The notes under the pieces: generated by a model
The model's database searches: none
What the model was told of the DNA's origin: nothing
What the model saw: the letters and a program-made list of their open reading frames with translations, nothing else
Program-made: the position numbers and the translations under genes
Assembly: GCA_016938155.1 (NCBI GenBank)
Contig: JAFGVF010000241.1
Location: 1-6,342, forward strand
Source: Candidatus Cloacimonadota bacterium
GTDB lineage: Bacteria > Cloacimonadota > Cloacimonadia > Cloacimonadales > JAFGVF01
DNA length: 6,342 bases
Reading direction: 5' to 3'
Shown: in pieces, positions 5,384 through 6,342 of the stretch
Layout of the letters: each line of letters opens with the position of its first letter
Numbering within the stretch: position 1 is the stretch's first letter

Positions 5384-6109
5384 TTACTCTTTCAGTGCTT
5401 CACTCTCAACTTTATAACTACCAATGAGTTTGTGGACAAATGCGGGAATCTTGGTTCTGAAAGTAACGCGTTCCTTGCTGTAAGGATGGTCAAAAGAGAG
5501 TGAATAACTATGCAATCCAAGTCTGTTGAACTTTACCTTCTCAACTCCGTATTTTTTGTCGCCTGCCAATGGATGATTGATGTCGGCAAACTGCACTCTG
5601 ATCTGATGCTTTCTACCGGTGTGCAGAGTGATGTCGAGAAGCGAGAAATTATTGGATTCTTTAAGAACTTTATACTCCGTACGGGCAAGTTTACCAAGTG
5701 TGCTGTCCGGTGTAGAATAAACATTATGAGCTTTATTTTCAACCAGATACGACTCCAGAACTCCGGTTTTCTCTTTAAAAGTACCTGCAACTAATGCTAA
5801 ATAATGTTTTTCGGTTTTCTCCCAATTGTCTTGAAGGTACTTCTTAGCCTGTTCAGACTTAGCGAAAACAATTATCCCTGATGTATCCTTATCGAGGCGA
5901 TGGACGATAAAAATCCTGTAGATAGACTTAGGATTCCCTTTTCGAACATAATCGGTAAGCATATAATAAAGTGTATTAGTCTCTTCTGCATCTGTGGCAA
6001 TTGTTAGAATTCCTGCCGGTTTATCAACGACCAGAATATCGCGATCTTCATGAATTATTATTACATCTTTCGGCAGAAACTTTCTGCTGGCTATTGATAT
6101 CTTTGCCAT
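5384..6109 (-). CDS. RluA-family RNA pseudouridine synthase without S4 domain
   Basis: A 241-aa enzyme that should isomerise specific uridines of rRNA or tRNA to pseudouridine in the cytoplasm. After a short N-terminal strand comes ILVVDKPAGI (25-34), then the catalytic motif HRLDKDTSG (70-78) with the nucleophile Asp73, the HTGRKHQIRVQF segment (163-174), GDKKYG (183-188) and the late RLGLHSY motif (196-202). The order and spacing match the RluA/RluC/RluD superfamily. The length leaves no room for an N-terminal S4 RNA-binding domain, as in RluA and TruC, so the target base cannot be assigned. I chose the ATG at 6109, which has GGGAG eight bases upstream; the in-frame ATG at 6124 would add five residues but has no suitable binding site. 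It appears to be a single-gene unit between a stem-loop upstream and the structured intergenic region downstream. Confidence 0.93.
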   Translation of the reverse strand: MAKISIASRKFLPKDVIIIHEDRDILVVDKPAGILTIATDAEETNTLYYMLTDYVRKGNPKSIYRIFIVHRLDKDTSGIIVFAKSEQAKKYLQDNWEKTEKHYLALVAGTFKEKTGVLESYLVENKAHNVYSTPDSTLGKLARTEYKVLKESNNFSLLDITLHTGRKHQIRVQFADINHPLAGDKKYGVEKVKFNRLGLHSYSLSFDHPYSKERVTFRTKIPAFVHKLIGSYKVESEALKE

Positions 6110-6117
6110 TTTGCTGA

Positions 6118-6122
6118 CTCCC
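6118..6122 (-). promoter_or_regulatory. Ribosome binding site deciding the synthase start
   Basis: GGGAG on the minus strand is eight bases before the ATG at 6109. The alternative ATG at 6124 overlaps this motif and has its nearest purine-rich stretch more than 20 bases upstream, so 6109 is preferred. Confidence 0.6.
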
Positions 6123-6259
6123 ATTTATCTGAATGAATCGAATATCTCTCCACCTCTATGTAAGTAAAGAATTATTTATTTTGTCATCCTGTTTATGAGG
6201 AAATAGGTTTAAGAAAATAACTCCCCTCAGTGCTTATATTGGTACTTATTTTGTAAAGG

Positions 6260-6283
6260 AAAGGCTACCCGAGAGTAGCCTTT
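6260..6283. terminator. 9-bp stem-loop, probable terminator of the upstream gene
   Basis: AAAGGCTAC (6260-6268) and GTAGCCTTT (6275-6283) form a perfect 9-bp stem with a 6-nt loop. On the minus strand it starts five bases after the stop codon of the partial gene at the right edge and is followed by a short pyrimidine run (CCTTT within CTTTCCTTTAC). The A-rich 5' arm and T-rich 3' arm are symmetric, so it could work in both directions. The U-tract is short, so efficiency is uncertain. Confidence 0.6.
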
Positions 6284-6288
6284 GAAAT

Positions 6289-6342
6289 CTATAACAGTAC
6301 GCCTTTTTCATTGCTTTTAATGTGAATATCCCGTTGTGGAAA
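6289..6342 (-). CDS. C-terminal end of an unidentified protein
   Basis: The last 17 codons of a minus-strand frame (FPQRDIHIKSNEKGVLL, then TAG at 6291-6289) enter from the right edge. The stop lies five bases before the 9-bp stem-loop, the spacing expected at the end of a gene, which is the main reason to prefer this frame. One other frame is open but would read through the stem-loop. The fragment is too short to name a family. Confidence 0.4.
   Translation of the reverse strand, partial: FPQRDIHIKSNEKGVLL

Noticed and set aside
5510..5794. Overlapping frames on both strands inside the pseudouridine synthase gene
   Set aside because: Both lie over the catalytic core of a well-conserved enzyme and show no family features.

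Overview
All recognisable genes lie on the minus strand, so the window reads in transcription order from its right end to its left end. The sequence is AT-rich, with short intergenic gaps and clear Shine-Dalgarno sequences (AGAGG, AAGG, GGGAG). Protein style (a SWIM-type SNF2 helicase, a Bacteroides-like GH20 hexosaminidase, an RluA-type synthase without an S4 domain) suggests a bacterium of the Bacteroidota or a neighbouring phylum such as Cloacimonadota. The strong Shine-Dalgarno sequences are less typical of Bacteroidota proper. This placement is an inference with low confidence.

Right end (6342 to 5384): the last 17 codons of an unidentified gene run into a 9-bp stem-loop that probably ends its transcript. 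An RluA-family pseudouridine synthase follows as its own unit; its start is best placed at 6109, where a GGGAG ribosome binding site fits.

Middle (5383 to 4885): about 500 bp without a credible gene. It holds an unusual set of structured, repeat-like sequence: a cluster of hairpins (5294-5357), a GC-rich island with three 11-bp tandem repeats and flanking inverted pairs (5122-5206), and a nested 50-nt hairpin (5037-5086). After these comes AT-rich promoter-like DNA with two dyads, the better being TCAAAAC-N7-GTTTTGA at 4907-4927, just upstream of the next operon.

Left part (4884 to 1): a tight three-gene operon. A 1062-aa SWIM/SNF2 helicase is followed after 10 nt by a cytoplasmic GH20 beta-N-acetylhexosaminidase, and after 9 nt by the start of a probable GH38 alpha-mannosidase that runs off the window. 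Each downstream ribosome binding site overlaps the preceding stop codon, so the genes are probably co-transcribed and translationally coupled. The two glycosidases would together remove terminal GlcNAc and then alpha-mannose from imported N-glycan-like oligosaccharides in the cytoplasm. Why a chromatin-remodeller-like ATPase leads this unit is the main open question. I saw no complete new defence or mobile system.
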